Below, one piece after another: positions 53,096 to 61,510 of a stretch of 64,000 nucleotides of DNA. Each line of letters begins with the position of its first letter. Position 1 is the first letter of the stretch. The stretch spans positions 124,001 through 188,000 of the forward strand of contig CAWEKI010000008.1 of the NCBI GenBank assembly GCA_963809695.1, read 5' to 3'. The notes beneath the pieces are model-generated. The model had not been told where the DNA came from and searched no databases. It saw only the letters and a program-made list of their open reading frames with translations. This DNA comes from JAGDMJ01 sp963809695. GTDB lineage: Bacteria > Bacteroidota > Ignavibacteria > UBA10030 > UBA6906. The translations under genes were made by a program, and so were the position numbers.

Positions 53096-54649
53096 GTGAA
53101 TGTCGTGTCAAACTCAAACAAGCACACCGATTTCTTCCATAGGAAGAACAGATTATTGAATGGGGGAGGGAGGAAAGCTGTCGAAAAACAGATGGCTATG
53201 GGGAAACTCACAGCCCGCGACCGCATTACCGCCCTTCTCGATGCACAATCATTCCACGAATATGACCTGTTTGTCGAACATCGCTGCCGTGATTTCGACA
53301 TGGGGAACAAGCTGCTGCCGGGAGACGGGGTCATTACCGGTACGGGCACGGTCGCCGGCCGGCCGATTTGCATTTACGCCCAGGACTTCACCGTTGCGGG
53401 AGGATCACTCGGGCTCATGCATGCCCGGAAGATCACGAAGATCATGGATCATGCCGTGAAAATGGGGATGCCGATCATCGGCATCAATGATTCGGGGGGT
53501 GCACGCATTCAGGAGGGAGTTGACTCCCTGGCGGGGTATGGTGAGATTTTCTACCGCAATACCCTGGCGTCAGGCATCATTCCACAGCTCTCGGTCATCG
53601 TTGGGCCGTGCGCGGGCGGAGCCGTCTATTCCCCGGCACTGACTGACTTTGTCTTCGTGGTGGAGAACATTTCCAAAATGTTCATTACCGGCCCCGAAGT
53701 GATCAAGACCGTTTTGGGGGAGGAAATCTCGATGGAGGATCTGGGGGGAGCGCGGGTACAGACAGAAATTTCCGGGAACGCCCACTTCTGCGCCGCCAAC
53801 GAACTGGAATGTTTCCACCAGATCAAGCAGCTTCTCACCTATATACCGCGCAACAACAAAGCGCGTGCAGACCGGCATGCTCCCCGTCCGCCGAAGCCAA
53901 AGCTTGACATTGAACGCATCATTCCCGTCGAACCGACCAGACCCTACGACGTCCGTGACGTGATCCGGGCGATATGCGACAATTCCGACTTCTTCGAAAT
54001 ACAGAAAGCCTGGGCATCGAACATCGTGGTGGGGTTTGCCCGCCTGGATGGGGAGACGGTGGGGATTGTAGGGAACCAACCACTGGTGCTGGCAGGGGTG
54101 CTGGATGTGGATTCCTCGGACAAAGCTGCCCGTTTTATCCGGTTTTGCGATGCATTCAACATTCCGCTCATCACCTTGGTTGACATTCCCGGTTATCTCC
54201 CGGGCGTCGACCAGGAGCATGCGGGCGTCATCAGGCATGGGGCCAAAATTCTCTACGCCTTCAGCGAGGCGACGGTGCCGAAGATCACCGTGATCCTGCG
54301 GAAAGCATATGGCGGAGGCTACATTGCCATGTGCTCGAGGCACCTTGGCGCCGATTTTGTGTTCGCGTGGCCCACCGCGGAAATTGCGGTCATGGGGCCA
54401 GAAGGGGCGGCCAACATTATCTTCCGTCAGGAGATCAACAGTTCTCCCGATCCCGTGGCAACACGGCGGCTGAAAGTACAGGAATACGCCGAGAAGTTTG
54501 CCAATCCGTACGTGGCCGCGGCCAGCGGGCATATCGACGCGGTCGTCAGCCCGGCCGACACGAGGAAGTTCCTTGTCCATGCGATCCAGGTTTCATGGGG
54601 CAAGGCTGAATGCCGGCCGGTGCGGAAACACGGAATTCCACCATTCTGA
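53096..54649 (+). CDS. pccB: Acyl-CoA carboxylase carboxyltransferase (propionyl-CoA/methylmalonyl-CoA type)
   Basis: A 517-residue biotin-dependent carboxyltransferase. The crotonase-like N- and C-lobes are clear: GKLTARDRITALLD, GGARIQEGVDSLAGYGEIF, CAGGAVYSPAL and the C-lobe AYGGGYIAMCSRHLGADFVFAWP. It could be the beta subunit of propionyl-CoA carboxylase or the alpha subunit of methylmalonyl-CoA decarboxylase. No biotin carboxylase gene is next to it. The start is uncertain: GTG at 53096 gives a normal length, but a 30-codon ORF in another frame (53050-53142) overlaps it and lies closer to the probable promoter (TATTTTAT at 53026). Biotin carrier follows by 6 bases. Confidence 0.88.
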   Translation: MNVVSNSNKHTDFFHRKNRLLNGGGRKAVEKQMAMGKLTARDRITALLDAQSFHEYDLFVEHRCRDFDMGNKLLPGDGVITGTGTVAGRPICIYAQDFTVAGGSLGLMHARKITKIMDHAVKMGMPIIGINDSGGARIQEGVDSLAGYGEIFYRNTLASGIIPQLSVIVGPCAGGAVYSPALTDFVFVVENISKMFITGPEVIKTVLGEEISMEDLGGARVQTEISGNAHFCAANELECFHQIKQLLTYIPRNNKARADRHAPRPPKPKLDIERIIPVEPTRPYDVRDVIRAICDNSDFFEIQKAWASNIVVGFARLDGETVGIVGNQPLVLAGVLDVDSSDKAARFIRFCDAFNIPLITLVDIPGYLPGVDQEHAGVIRHGAKILYAFSEATVPKITVILRKAYGGGYIAMCSRHLGADFVFAWPTAEIAVMGPEGAANIIFRQEINSSPDPVATRRLKVQEYAEKFANPYVAAASGHIDAVVSPADTRKFLVHAIQVSWGKAECRPVRKHGIPPF

Positions 54650-54655
54650 ACACGC

Positions 54656-54988
54656 ATGAACGACAAAAGTGAACTCAGGACGCTCTGCATTGCAGGGACA
54701 TCCTACGAAACGCAGCTCACGAAGAAGTTCGTCAACCGTAAGGCATATGTTGCTCCCGACCCGAATACCATTCGATGCGTCATACCCGGGGTGATCCAGA
54801 AAGTCCATGTCCGGGCTGGCCAGAAGGTCGGGAAGGGAGAACCGGTCTGCATCCTCGAAGCCATGAAGATGCAGAACGATATCGTTTCACCGTTCGACAC
54901 CAGGGTAAAAGCCGTCCATGTGGAGCCGGGACAAATGGTGACAAAAGGGGAATTGCTCATCGAGCTCGTGCCAACGCAAGCTGAATAG
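54656..54988 (+). CDS. Biotin carboxyl carrier protein (biotin/lipoyl attachment)
   Basis: A 110-residue carrier. The biotinylated Lys is in EAMKMQND at about residue 73; the fold is a single flat barrel from about 38 to 105. The first 35 residues are charged and probably contact the carboxyltransferase. The separate short carrier beside a carboxyltransferase fits MmdC-like or AccB-like parts. Its genes starts 6 bases after the carboxyltransferase and the mutase gene begins 7 bases later. Confidence 0.87.
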   Translation: MNDKSELRTLCIAGTSYETQLTKKFVNRKAYVAPDPNTIRCVIPGVIQKVHVRAGQKVGKGEPVCILEAMKMQNDIVSPFDTRVKAVHVEPGQMVTKGELLIELVPTQAE

Positions 54989-54995
54989 GAACTGT

Positions 54996-56660
54996 ATGTT
55001 TGACCACGCTGCACAGGCCTACGACGAGTGGCGCAGGAATGTCTACGAGAAATCCCTCAGGAATTCTCCTGAGCGGGAAGAGCATTTCGCGACCGCTTCT
55101 TTCGTTCCCGTCGAGCCGCTCTACACGTCACGCGACCATGATGCCGTGAGTGACCCGGAGACGTTGGGGTTTCCCGGCCAGTATCCTTTCACGCGCGGAA
55201 TCCAGCCAACGATGTATCGTGGCCGCCTCTGGACGATGCGGCAATACGCAGGCTTCGGCACGGCCCGGGAATCCAACGCCCGCTACCGGTACCTGCTTGC
55301 GCAGGGGCAGTCCGGTCTGTCTGTCGCATTCGACCTCCCGACCCAGATCGGCTACGACTCGGATGCGCCGATTGCAGACGGGGAAGTGGGAAAGGTAGGG
55401 GTTGCGATCGATACGCTGGCGGACATGGAAGTGCTGTTCAGCGGGATCCCGCTTGACAAGGTCTCCACATCTATGACCATTAACGCCCCTGCGGCCGTGC
55501 TGCTCGCGATGTACATTGCGGTGGCGGAGAAGCAGGGTTTCGGGCGGGAAAAGATCAGCGGAACGGTGCAGAATGACATTCTGAAGGAATACATTGCCCG
55601 AGGCACGTATATTTTCCCGCCTCGACCCTCCATGCGATTGATCACGAATCTCTTTGCTTACTGCGCACGCGAGGTACCCCGGTGGAACACCATCTCGGTG
55701 TCCGGCTATCATATCCGCGAAGCCGGCTCCACTGCTTCCCAGGAGGTGGGCTTCACTCTTGCCGACGGGATAGCGTACGTTCGGGCAGCCATTGACGCCG
55801 GCCTGGACGTAGACACGTTTGCCGGGCAGGTCTCCTTCTTTTTCAATGCGCACAACGACCTTCTCGAGGAGGTGGCGAAGTATCGTGCGGCTCGGAGACT
55901 CTGGGCGCGTATCATGAAGGAACGGTTCAACGCGCTGAATCCGAAATCCATGATGCTCCGCTTTCACGCGCAAACGGCCGGGTCCGCGCTTACGGCGCAA
56001 CAAGTAGACAACAACATCATCCGGGTGACCGTGCAGACACTGGCTGCCGTCCTTGGCGGCGCGCAGAGCCTGCACACGAATTCCCGGGACGAAGCTCTGG
56101 CGTTGCCCACCGAGGATTCCGTCAGGATTGCGCTCCGGACGCAACAGATCGTTGCCCACGAGAGCGGCGTGGCCAACACGGCTGATCCTCTGGGAGGATC
56201 CTATTATGTGGAGGCACTCACCGATCGGATAGAGCGAGAAGCGCAGGAATACATCACAACCATCGATGGGATGGGAGGAATGATCGAGGCGATCGAAGCC
56301 GGGTATGTTCAGACGGAGATCCAGAAAGCGGCTTACAGGTTCTGTCAGGAGGTGGAACAGGGGAAGCGCATCATTGTCGGCGTGAACAAGTACCGGATCG
56401 AAGAGGATCAACCTGATAAGCTTTTGAGGATCACCAGGGAGGTGCAGGAAGAGCAGGTCGCGTTTCTTCAGAAGACCCGCGCGCAGCGCAGCGCCGGGGA
56501 AGTGACATCCCAGCTCGCTGCGCTCAAAGTTGCGGCCGAGGGGGAGGGAAATCTCATGCCGCTGATCCTCGATGCCGTGCGCTCTTACGCGAGCGTCGGC
56601 GAGATCTGCGACACGCTCCGCACCGTTTTTGGCGAGCACAAGGAACGGATCATTCTGTGA
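54996..56660 (+). CDS. Methylmalonyl-CoA mutase, large (catalytic) subunit without B12 domain
   Basis: Interconverts succinyl-CoA and methylmalonyl-CoA with AdoCbl. This 554-residue protein has the complete CoA-binding barrel (GIQPTMYRGRLWTMRQYAGFGTA, FDLPTQIGYDSDAP, FHAQTAGSALTAQQ, LGGAQSLHTNSRDEALALPT) but ends where the C-terminal cobalamin domain would begin, as in the two-subunit forms. The small B12 subunit gene is not in the window. The epimerase gene follows with overlapping TGATG. Part of a propionate-succinate conversion operon. Confidence 0.92.
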   Translation: MFDHAAQAYDEWRRNVYEKSLRNSPEREEHFATASFVPVEPLYTSRDHDAVSDPETLGFPGQYPFTRGIQPTMYRGRLWTMRQYAGFGTARESNARYRYLLAQGQSGLSVAFDLPTQIGYDSDAPIADGEVGKVGVAIDTLADMEVLFSGIPLDKVSTSMTINAPAAVLLAMYIAVAEKQGFGREKISGTVQNDILKEYIARGTYIFPPRPSMRLITNLFAYCAREVPRWNTISVSGYHIREAGSTASQEVGFTLADGIAYVRAAIDAGLDVDTFAGQVSFFFNAHNDLLEEVAKYRAARRLWARIMKERFNALNPKSMMLRFHAQTAGSALTAQQVDNNIIRVTVQTLAAVLGGAQSLHTNSRDEALALPTEDSVRIALRTQQIVAHESGVANTADPLGGSYYVEALTDRIEREAQEYITTIDGMGGMIEAIEAGYVQTEIQKAAYRFCQEVEQGKRIIVGVNKYRIEEDQPDKLLRITREVQEEQVAFLQKTRAQRSAGEVTSQLAALKVAAEGEGNLMPLILDAVRSYASVGEICDTLRTVFGEHKERIIL

Positions 56661-57070
56661 TGCAATCAAAAGCAGCGCGCATCGAACATATTGGCATCGC
56701 CGTGAAAGACCTCGACCAGGCGGTCAGGCTTTATGAGAAACTATTGGGGATTTCCTGTTATGCAATCGAGGAGGTTGAGGACCAGAAAGTCCGGACGGCC
56801 TTCTTCAAGGTAGGGGAGACCAAGATCGAGCTGCTGGCCTCCACGGCTGCGGACGGGCCCGTCGCGAAGTTCATCGAGACGAGAGGGGAGGGAGTCCACC
56901 ATATTGCTTATGCCGTTGGAGGTCTCCCTTCCGCTCTGGAAGCTCTTGAGGCGGAGGGCATGCAGCTGATTGACAGGGAACCGCGCCGGGGTGCTGAGGG
57001 CTTACAGATCGCCTTCCTCCATCCCCGTTCCACGCTTGGCGTGTTGACCGAACTGGTCGAACAGGCGTAG
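56660..57070 (+). CDS. mce: Methylmalonyl-CoA epimerase
   Basis: Vicinal oxygen chelate fold protein, 136 residues, that converts (S)- to (R)-methylmalonyl-CoA. Metal ligands: His in ARIEHIGIAVKDLDQA, His pair in GEGVHHIAYAV and Glu in TLGVLTELVEQ. I chose the ATG at 56660, sharing one base with the mutase stop (TGATG); a GTG one codon before is also in frame. No strong Shine-Dalgarno, translation coupling likely. Completes the branched C3-C4 pathway with the preceding genes. Confidence 0.92.
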   Translation: MQSKAARIEHIGIAVKDLDQAVRLYEKLLGISCYAIEEVEDQKVRTAFFKVGETKIELLASTAADGPVAKFIETRGEGVHHIAYAVGGLPSALEALEAEGMQLIDREPRRGAEGLQIAFLHPRSTLGVLTELVEQA

Positions 57071-57096
57071 GGCTTCGCAGGCTCAGACAAGGTGTT

Positions 57097-58767
57097 ATGG
57101 AATCTCTCATTTCCTTCCTTGCTGCTTCACCGCTCGTGCTGCTCTTTGCAGTCGTGGGCCTCGGGTTCCTGCTCGGTACCATTCGAGTCGCAGGGTTCTC
57201 TCTTGGGCCTGCTGCGGTGCTCTTCACCGGAATTATTTTTGGCGCCCTGGATTCGCGCCTGCGGATTCCGGACCTTCTGTATGTCCTTGGACTTGTCCTC
57301 TTCGTCTACACTATCGGGCTCCAGTCGGGGCCAAGCTTCTTCGCTTCCTTTGGCCCGCGAGCGTTGAAGGCAAACGTCCTTTCGTTCTCGATGATTCTGC
57401 TTGCGGCGGTCATGAGCTATGCCTCCTGCATGCTCTTTCATCTGGATGGCCCCTCGGCGGTCGGCATGTTTTGCGGGGCACTTACCAATACTCCTGCTCT
57501 TGCAGCGAGCATCGAAGCCGTCAGAAATGCGATTGGTGCACCCCTTGTCGGACCTTCGGGGGCGGAGGCCGTGAGTGCCCCGGTCATAGGATATAGTGTG
57601 AGTTACCCGTTCGGCGTGATCGGCGTTCTCCTGGGATTCCATTTCATAGGAAAAGCCTGGATATCGAGGAAGAATCCGGCCGGATCCGGTGAGGGCGCGG
57701 ATGTGGATGGTGCAGGAAGAGAAGCGCCGATCATTGTTCGGACTTTTCAGGTCGTGAACAAGGAGGTGTTCGGAAATGAGGTTGCTGATCTGTTGTCGCG
57801 TGAAGAGAACAGGGGATTCGTACTGAGCCGCCTCCGCCGCAATGGGGCGACATCGCTCGTCTACGGTGACACGATTCTTCAGGAAGGGGACCTGGTGGTT
57901 GCTGTTGGAACGCAACCGGCGATCGATCGCGCGCGCGAGCTGTTCGGGAAGGAGTCCGGACACGACATTCAAACCGAGAATCAGGAATTCGACTCCCGGC
58001 GGATCGAGGTATCGGACAAGCGGGTAGTGGGCAAGTCGATCAGAGATCTGAATCTCCAGGAGATGCTGGATGCAACCATCACGCGGATCCGCCGTGGGGA
58101 CGTGGACCTGGTGCCGTCCAGTGACACGACGCTTGAGCGGGGTGATCGCGTGCGCGTTCTTACCTGGGCAGGAAACATTGATCGGCTCAGGCGCTTCTTT
58201 GGCGATTCGGTCCGGTCAAGCTCGGAAACCGATTTTCTTTCCCTCTCTCTGGGACTTGTCCTCGGCGTTCTCCTCGGGATGATCCCATTCCCGTTGCCGG
58301 GAGGCTCGCGCTTCACGCTCGGTTTTGCCGGGGGCCCGCTCATTGTCGGTCTTGTCCTCGGGAACGTGAACCGCACCGGACCAATCGTGTGGGGGATGCC
58401 GTTCGGCGTAAACGTGACGCTCCGGCAAATTGGACTGGTACTCTTTCTCGCCGGCATCGGCACCAAGGCGGGAGACGGGTTCCTGCACACAGTAGCAGCC
58501 GGAGGGTGGGAATTAATGGCCATCGGAGGGGTAATCACGGCCAGCGTTACCGTTGTGACTCTTTTCCTCGGGGTCAAGGCCCTGAAACTCTCTCTTCCCG
58601 CTGCCATGGGGCTGATGTCCGGGATCCAGACCCAGCCGGCGTGCCTGGCCTATGCGAACGAGCATGCCACAACAAACGCACCAGATGTCTGGTATGCCTC
58701 CGTGTACCCGGTGTCCATGATTTCAAAAATAATCCTCGCTCAGCTTCTGATCGGCCAAGTGATCTAA
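57097..58767 (+). CDS. AspT/YidE/YbjL family antiporter with two TrkA-C domains
   Basis: A 556-residue inner-membrane transporter of the aspartate:alanine exchanger (AAE) family. Two repeats of about five hydrophobic segments each surround a soluble middle with two TrkA-C regulatory domains (about 205-375; FGNEVADLLSRE, VGKSIRDLNLQEMLDATI). The family members are AspT (aspartate-alanine) and SucE1 (succinate) exporters. Its position after the succinyl-CoA/propionyl-CoA genes would fit dicarboxylate exchange, but the 26-base gap is the only support. uppP follows after 22 bases. Confidence 0.85.
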   Translation: MESLISFLAASPLVLLFAVVGLGFLLGTIRVAGFSLGPAAVLFTGIIFGALDSRLRIPDLLYVLGLVLFVYTIGLQSGPSFFASFGPRALKANVLSFSMILLAAVMSYASCMLFHLDGPSAVGMFCGALTNTPALAASIEAVRNAIGAPLVGPSGAEAVSAPVIGYSVSYPFGVIGVLLGFHFIGKAWISRKNPAGSGEGADVDGAGREAPIIVRTFQVVNKEVFGNEVADLLSREENRGFVLSRLRRNGATSLVYGDTILQEGDLVVAVGTQPAIDRARELFGKESGHDIQTENQEFDSRRIEVSDKRVVGKSIRDLNLQEMLDATITRIRRGDVDLVPSSDTTLERGDRVRVLTWAGNIDRLRRFFGDSVRSSSETDFLSLSLGLVLGVLLGMIPFPLPGGSRFTLGFAGGPLIVGLVLGNVNRTGPIVWGMPFGVNVTLRQIGLVLFLAGIGTKAGDGFLHTVAAGGWELMAIGGVITASVTVVTLFLGVKALKLSLPAAMGLMSGIQTQPACLAYANEHATTNAPDVWYASVYPVSMISKIILAQLLIGQVI

Positions 58768-58789
58768 TCCAAATCTCACAGGAGATCTT

Positions 58790-59632
58790 GTGAACGTAGT
58801 CATTGCGGTGTTGCTCGGTTTGATACAAGGATTGACGGAGTTTCTGCCCATCAGCAGTACTGCGCATCTCACGCTTGCGGGAAAACTCATGGGGCTCATA
58901 GATCCGCAGAATCCGGAAGCATGGACGGCGTTCATTGCCGTGATGCAGTTGGGTACCCTTGCCGCGGTGCTTGTCTACTTCTGGAAGGATCTCTTGCGCC
59001 TGGTGGTTGCCATCGTGCATGACGTGCAAGGAAGGCGACTGCAGAACAGCTCGGCTGACACCAGGATTGCCATTGCAATCATCATTGGAACGCTCCCCGT
59101 AGCGTTGCTCGGCTTTGCGCTGAAGCATGTCATTGAGGGCGCCTTCACCAAAAGCATCGAAGTGATCGTCTTCAGCCTGATCACTCTTGCACTTTTGCTC
59201 TGGGGGGCTGAAAAAGTCGCGAAACACACGAGAGGAATTGAGAGTGTCACATGGGTGGATGGGCTGGCGATCGGGTTCGCTCAGGTGTTTGCCCTGATTC
59301 CCGGCTCATCCCGTTCGGGGACAACTATTACTGCCGGGCTCTTCCTCGGGTTGTCGCGCGAGGCGGCAGCTCGCTTCTCGTTCTTGCTGAGCATCCCTGC
59401 TGTCTTCGCGAGTGGAATATACGAAATGACAAAAATCCATCCAGCAGTCTTTTCCCTCGGCATAACCAATCTGATCGTCTCTACGTTGGTGGCGGGAGTT
59501 TCCGGCTATGCAGCAATTGCGTGGTTACTGCGCTATCTCATGAAAAATTCTACCATGGCTTTTGTCTGGTACCGCATCGCGCTGGGTGTCATACTGGCCA
59601 TTCTTCTCTATGCGGGGGTCATCCTTCCGTAA
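58790..59632 (+). CDS. uppP: Undecaprenyl-diphosphatase
   Basis: Membrane enzyme that dephosphorylates undecaprenyl pyrophosphate to recycle the lipid carrier of cell-wall synthesis; its overexpression is linked to bacitracin tolerance. 280 residues, about eight membrane segments, motifs GLTEFLPISSTAHL and ALIPGSSRSGTTI. Starts with GTG at 58790 after AGGAG at 5 bases. It directly follows the AspT gene. No gene in the 143 bases after it. Confidence 0.93.
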   Translation: MNVVIAVLLGLIQGLTEFLPISSTAHLTLAGKLMGLIDPQNPEAWTAFIAVMQLGTLAAVLVYFWKDLLRLVVAIVHDVQGRRLQNSSADTRIAIAIIIGTLPVALLGFALKHVIEGAFTKSIEVIVFSLITLALLLWGAEKVAKHTRGIESVTWVDGLAIGFAQVFALIPGSSRSGTTITAGLFLGLSREAAARFSFLLSIPAVFASGIYEMTKIHPAVFSLGITNLIVSTLVAGVSGYAAIAWLLRYLMKNSTMAFVWYRIALGVILAILLYAGVILP

Positions 59633-59775
59633 GTCCTGATTTGTCATAGGCTTCCGCGCACGAGGCTACGATTCACTCTTGGCTGGCATGACGTGATTTG
59701 GAGCACAGTTCTCCAAGTCCCCTCTGCGTAATTTATTGCCATCAATTCCTACTACCCATCTTTACAAGAGTATTC

Positions 59776-60444
59776 GTGGAAACTGAAGAGAAAGAGTATC
59801 AGGACCTACCGCCGCGGGAAGCGTATCTCAAAGCAAAGGTCGAGCATTGGCTTGATCGCGCCCTGGAGTGCTTCCAAATGTCACGCTACCATGCCGCGCT
59901 GCATGCGCTGGAGCCCGTCTTCCGCCTCGATCCGGCGAACAGAGTGGGGGACGAGCTCCGGAAAACTGTGCAGGAAAATCTGAAATCTGCTCTCCATCGC
60001 CCAAATGGGGAGGCAAAGGAGGGGATAGGGCACCACGCCAACCGGCGCCCCGAGCTGATTATGGTCGTAGATCAGGATGAGAGACTCCTGACAGCGCTTA
60101 CCGCGACATTCCGGAGATTTGGATTCCGTACAATTGCCGCCGACAGCTATGAGGAAGCAATGGAAACACTTTCCATAGCCCGTCCGGACCTGGTGATTTC
60201 TGAGGTGAACTTCGCGACAGGACCAAAAGGGTTTGACCTTTTTCTCTGGCTGAAGACCAACGGCCAACACAACAACGCTGCTTTCATATTCCTTGCCGCC
60301 CGGCTGGACCGGGAGGCACTCATTGCAGGGAAGCGCTTTGGCGTTGATGACTTCCTGCAGAAACCAGTGGACGCTGAAGTTGTGGCGACAATGGCCATGA
60401 GTTGTCTTACAAGAAACAGAAGAGTGCCGGTACCAGTGGCGTGA
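59776..60444 (+). CDS. TPR-like N-terminus plus degenerate response-regulator receiver
   Basis: A 222-residue protein from the GTG at 59776 (a TTG start 78 bases upstream would add a hydrophobic stretch without a clear function). Residues 20-75 are a helical pair (AYLKAKVEHWLDRALECFQMSRYHAALHALE, shortened here) resembling a TPR; residues 95-215 are a receiver fold. The acidic pocket is present (VVDQDERLL), and Lys196 in DFLQKPVD and the Thr/Ser site are kept, but the phosphoacceptor Asp is Glu143 (VISEVNFATGP). Glu at this place often mimics phosphorylation, so it may be constitutively active. Not next to a kinase; queC lies downstream. Confidence 0.72.
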   Translation: METEEKEYQDLPPREAYLKAKVEHWLDRALECFQMSRYHAALHALEPVFRLDPANRVGDELRKTVQENLKSALHRPNGEAKEGIGHHANRRPELIMVVDQDERLLTALTATFRRFGFRTIAADSYEEAMETLSIARPDLVISEVNFATGPKGFDLFLWLKTNGQHNNAAFIFLAARLDREALIAGKRFGVDDFLQKPVDAEVVATMAMSCLTRNRRVPVPVA

Positions 60445-60818
60445 AAAAAAGGAAATAAGGTTTATCAGCAATTAACCGCGTCAATTCCGATTCACCGGCC
60501 TTCGGTTGCTTTTCCCCGCCCTTCTCCGTACCTTATTATCCATCATCGACCCAATTTTCCACCGTAATCAGGGCAGATCGAATTTTCGGATCACCGCTGC
60601 GTTTGAATCTTCCATGGAGGTGAGGCGGGAGGCCGGCATCGTCTGGACGAGGCTCGTCCGGCCAGGCCCCCCGGGGGGGACGAAGTTCACCAGTTTTGTC
60701 TCCGCGCCTTTCGACAGGCTCAGCGGCAGATCCCGGGCCGTGTCGAGGGGTTCGGCTCGGCGACGGGGGTGCTCGGCAAAGCGGGTCCTGATCCGATATA
60801 ATTTCACACGTTACGGAC
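60445..60818. other. Intergenic region before queC (374 bases)
   Basis: No real gene. It holds the queC promoter (60506-60536) and a GC-rich leader with several potential hairpins: GGACGA-GGC-TCGTCC (60645-60659), C6/G7 (60667-60679) and CCTTTCGACA pairing with TGTCGAGGGG (60707-60716 and 60741-60750). The CTTTCGACAGGCTCAG part resembles a motif I recall as a common intergenic repeat in other bacteria; this is memory, not checked. Confidence 0.6.
60506..60536 (+). promoter_or_regulatory. Predicted queC promoter
   Basis: TTG 60506-60508, 20-base spacer, TACCTTAT 60529-60536. Transcription would start near 60540, giving a leader of about 280 bases before the queC ATG, which is long for this region. 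Confidence 0.5.
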
Positions 60819-61496
60819 ATGGAACTTGCGGTCGTCTTAGCCAGTGGAGGGATGGACAGCTGCGTGACCATCGCCATCGCGCAACGCAGTTACCGAGTTG
60901 CTCTTCTACATATCAATTACGGACAGCGGACCGAGAAACGAGAGCTCAAGGCTTTCAACGACATCGCGGACCATGTTCACGCTGAACATCGCCTGGTGAT
61001 TTCCATGGAGCACCTTGCGAAGATTGGCGGGTCGAGCCTCACCGACGCGTTGATTCCGGTCTCGCAGGCCAATCTTCAGGCCGCCGACATTCCCACGTCT
61101 TATGTGCCTTTCCGGAATGCGAATCTTTTGTCGGCGGCGGTGAGCTGGGCAGAGGTTCTGGGTGCCCGTGCCCTCTACGTTGGAGCGGTAGAGGAGGACT
61201 CGTCAGGATATCCGGACTGCCGGCAGATTTTCTTCGATGCTTTCGAAGCGGTCATCGCAGCAGGGACAAAGCCCTCGACGCATATCGAGATTGTTACGCC
61301 GGTCATCGGTTTCAGCAAGAAGGACATTGTGCTGAAAGGTGTAGAACTTCGCGCGCCGCTCCACCTGACCTGGTCGTGTTACCAGCGTGAAGATGTCGGG
61401 TGCGGCGTCTGTGACAGCTGTGCGCTGAGACTGCGGGGATTCCAGCACGCGGGAATCCCCGATCCTATCCCTTACGCGGAACGACCCAACTATTGA
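60819..61496 (+). CDS. queC: 7-cyano-7-deazaguanine synthase
   Basis: Converts 7-carboxy-7-deazaguanine to preQ0, a queuosine-pathway step. 225 residues: ATP PP-loop ASGGMDS at residues 8-14 and a zinc site of four cysteines in SCYQREDVGCGVCDSC. No other que gene adjoins, so the pathway is scattered or uses salvage. preQ1 riboswitch not seen. Fumarase follows after 14 bases with GAGGA before its ATG. Confidence 0.94.
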   Translation: MELAVVLASGGMDSCVTIAIAQRSYRVALLHINYGQRTEKRELKAFNDIADHVHAEHRLVISMEHLAKIGGSSLTDALIPVSQANLQAADIPTSYVPFRNANLLSAAVSWAEVLGARALYVGAVEEDSSGYPDCRQIFFDAFEAVIAAGTKPSTHIEIVTPVIGFSKKDIVLKGVELRAPLHLTWSCYQREDVGCGVCDSCALRLRGFQHAGIPDPIPYAERPNY

Positions 61497-61510
61497 CGTA
61501 GAGGAACGCT

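Noticed and set aside
55128..56669. 513-codon - strand frame opposite the mutase
   Set aside because: Mirror frame of a conserved + strand gene, without recognisable domains.
60568..60807. 79-codon - strand frame in the queC leader
   Set aside because: It follows the structured GC-rich leader and has no start signal or family; treated as chance.
60540..60818. preQ1 riboswitch before queC
   Set aside because: I looked for the short preQ1 pseudoknot with its A-rich tail near the ATG and saw none; the leader is GC-rich hairpins.
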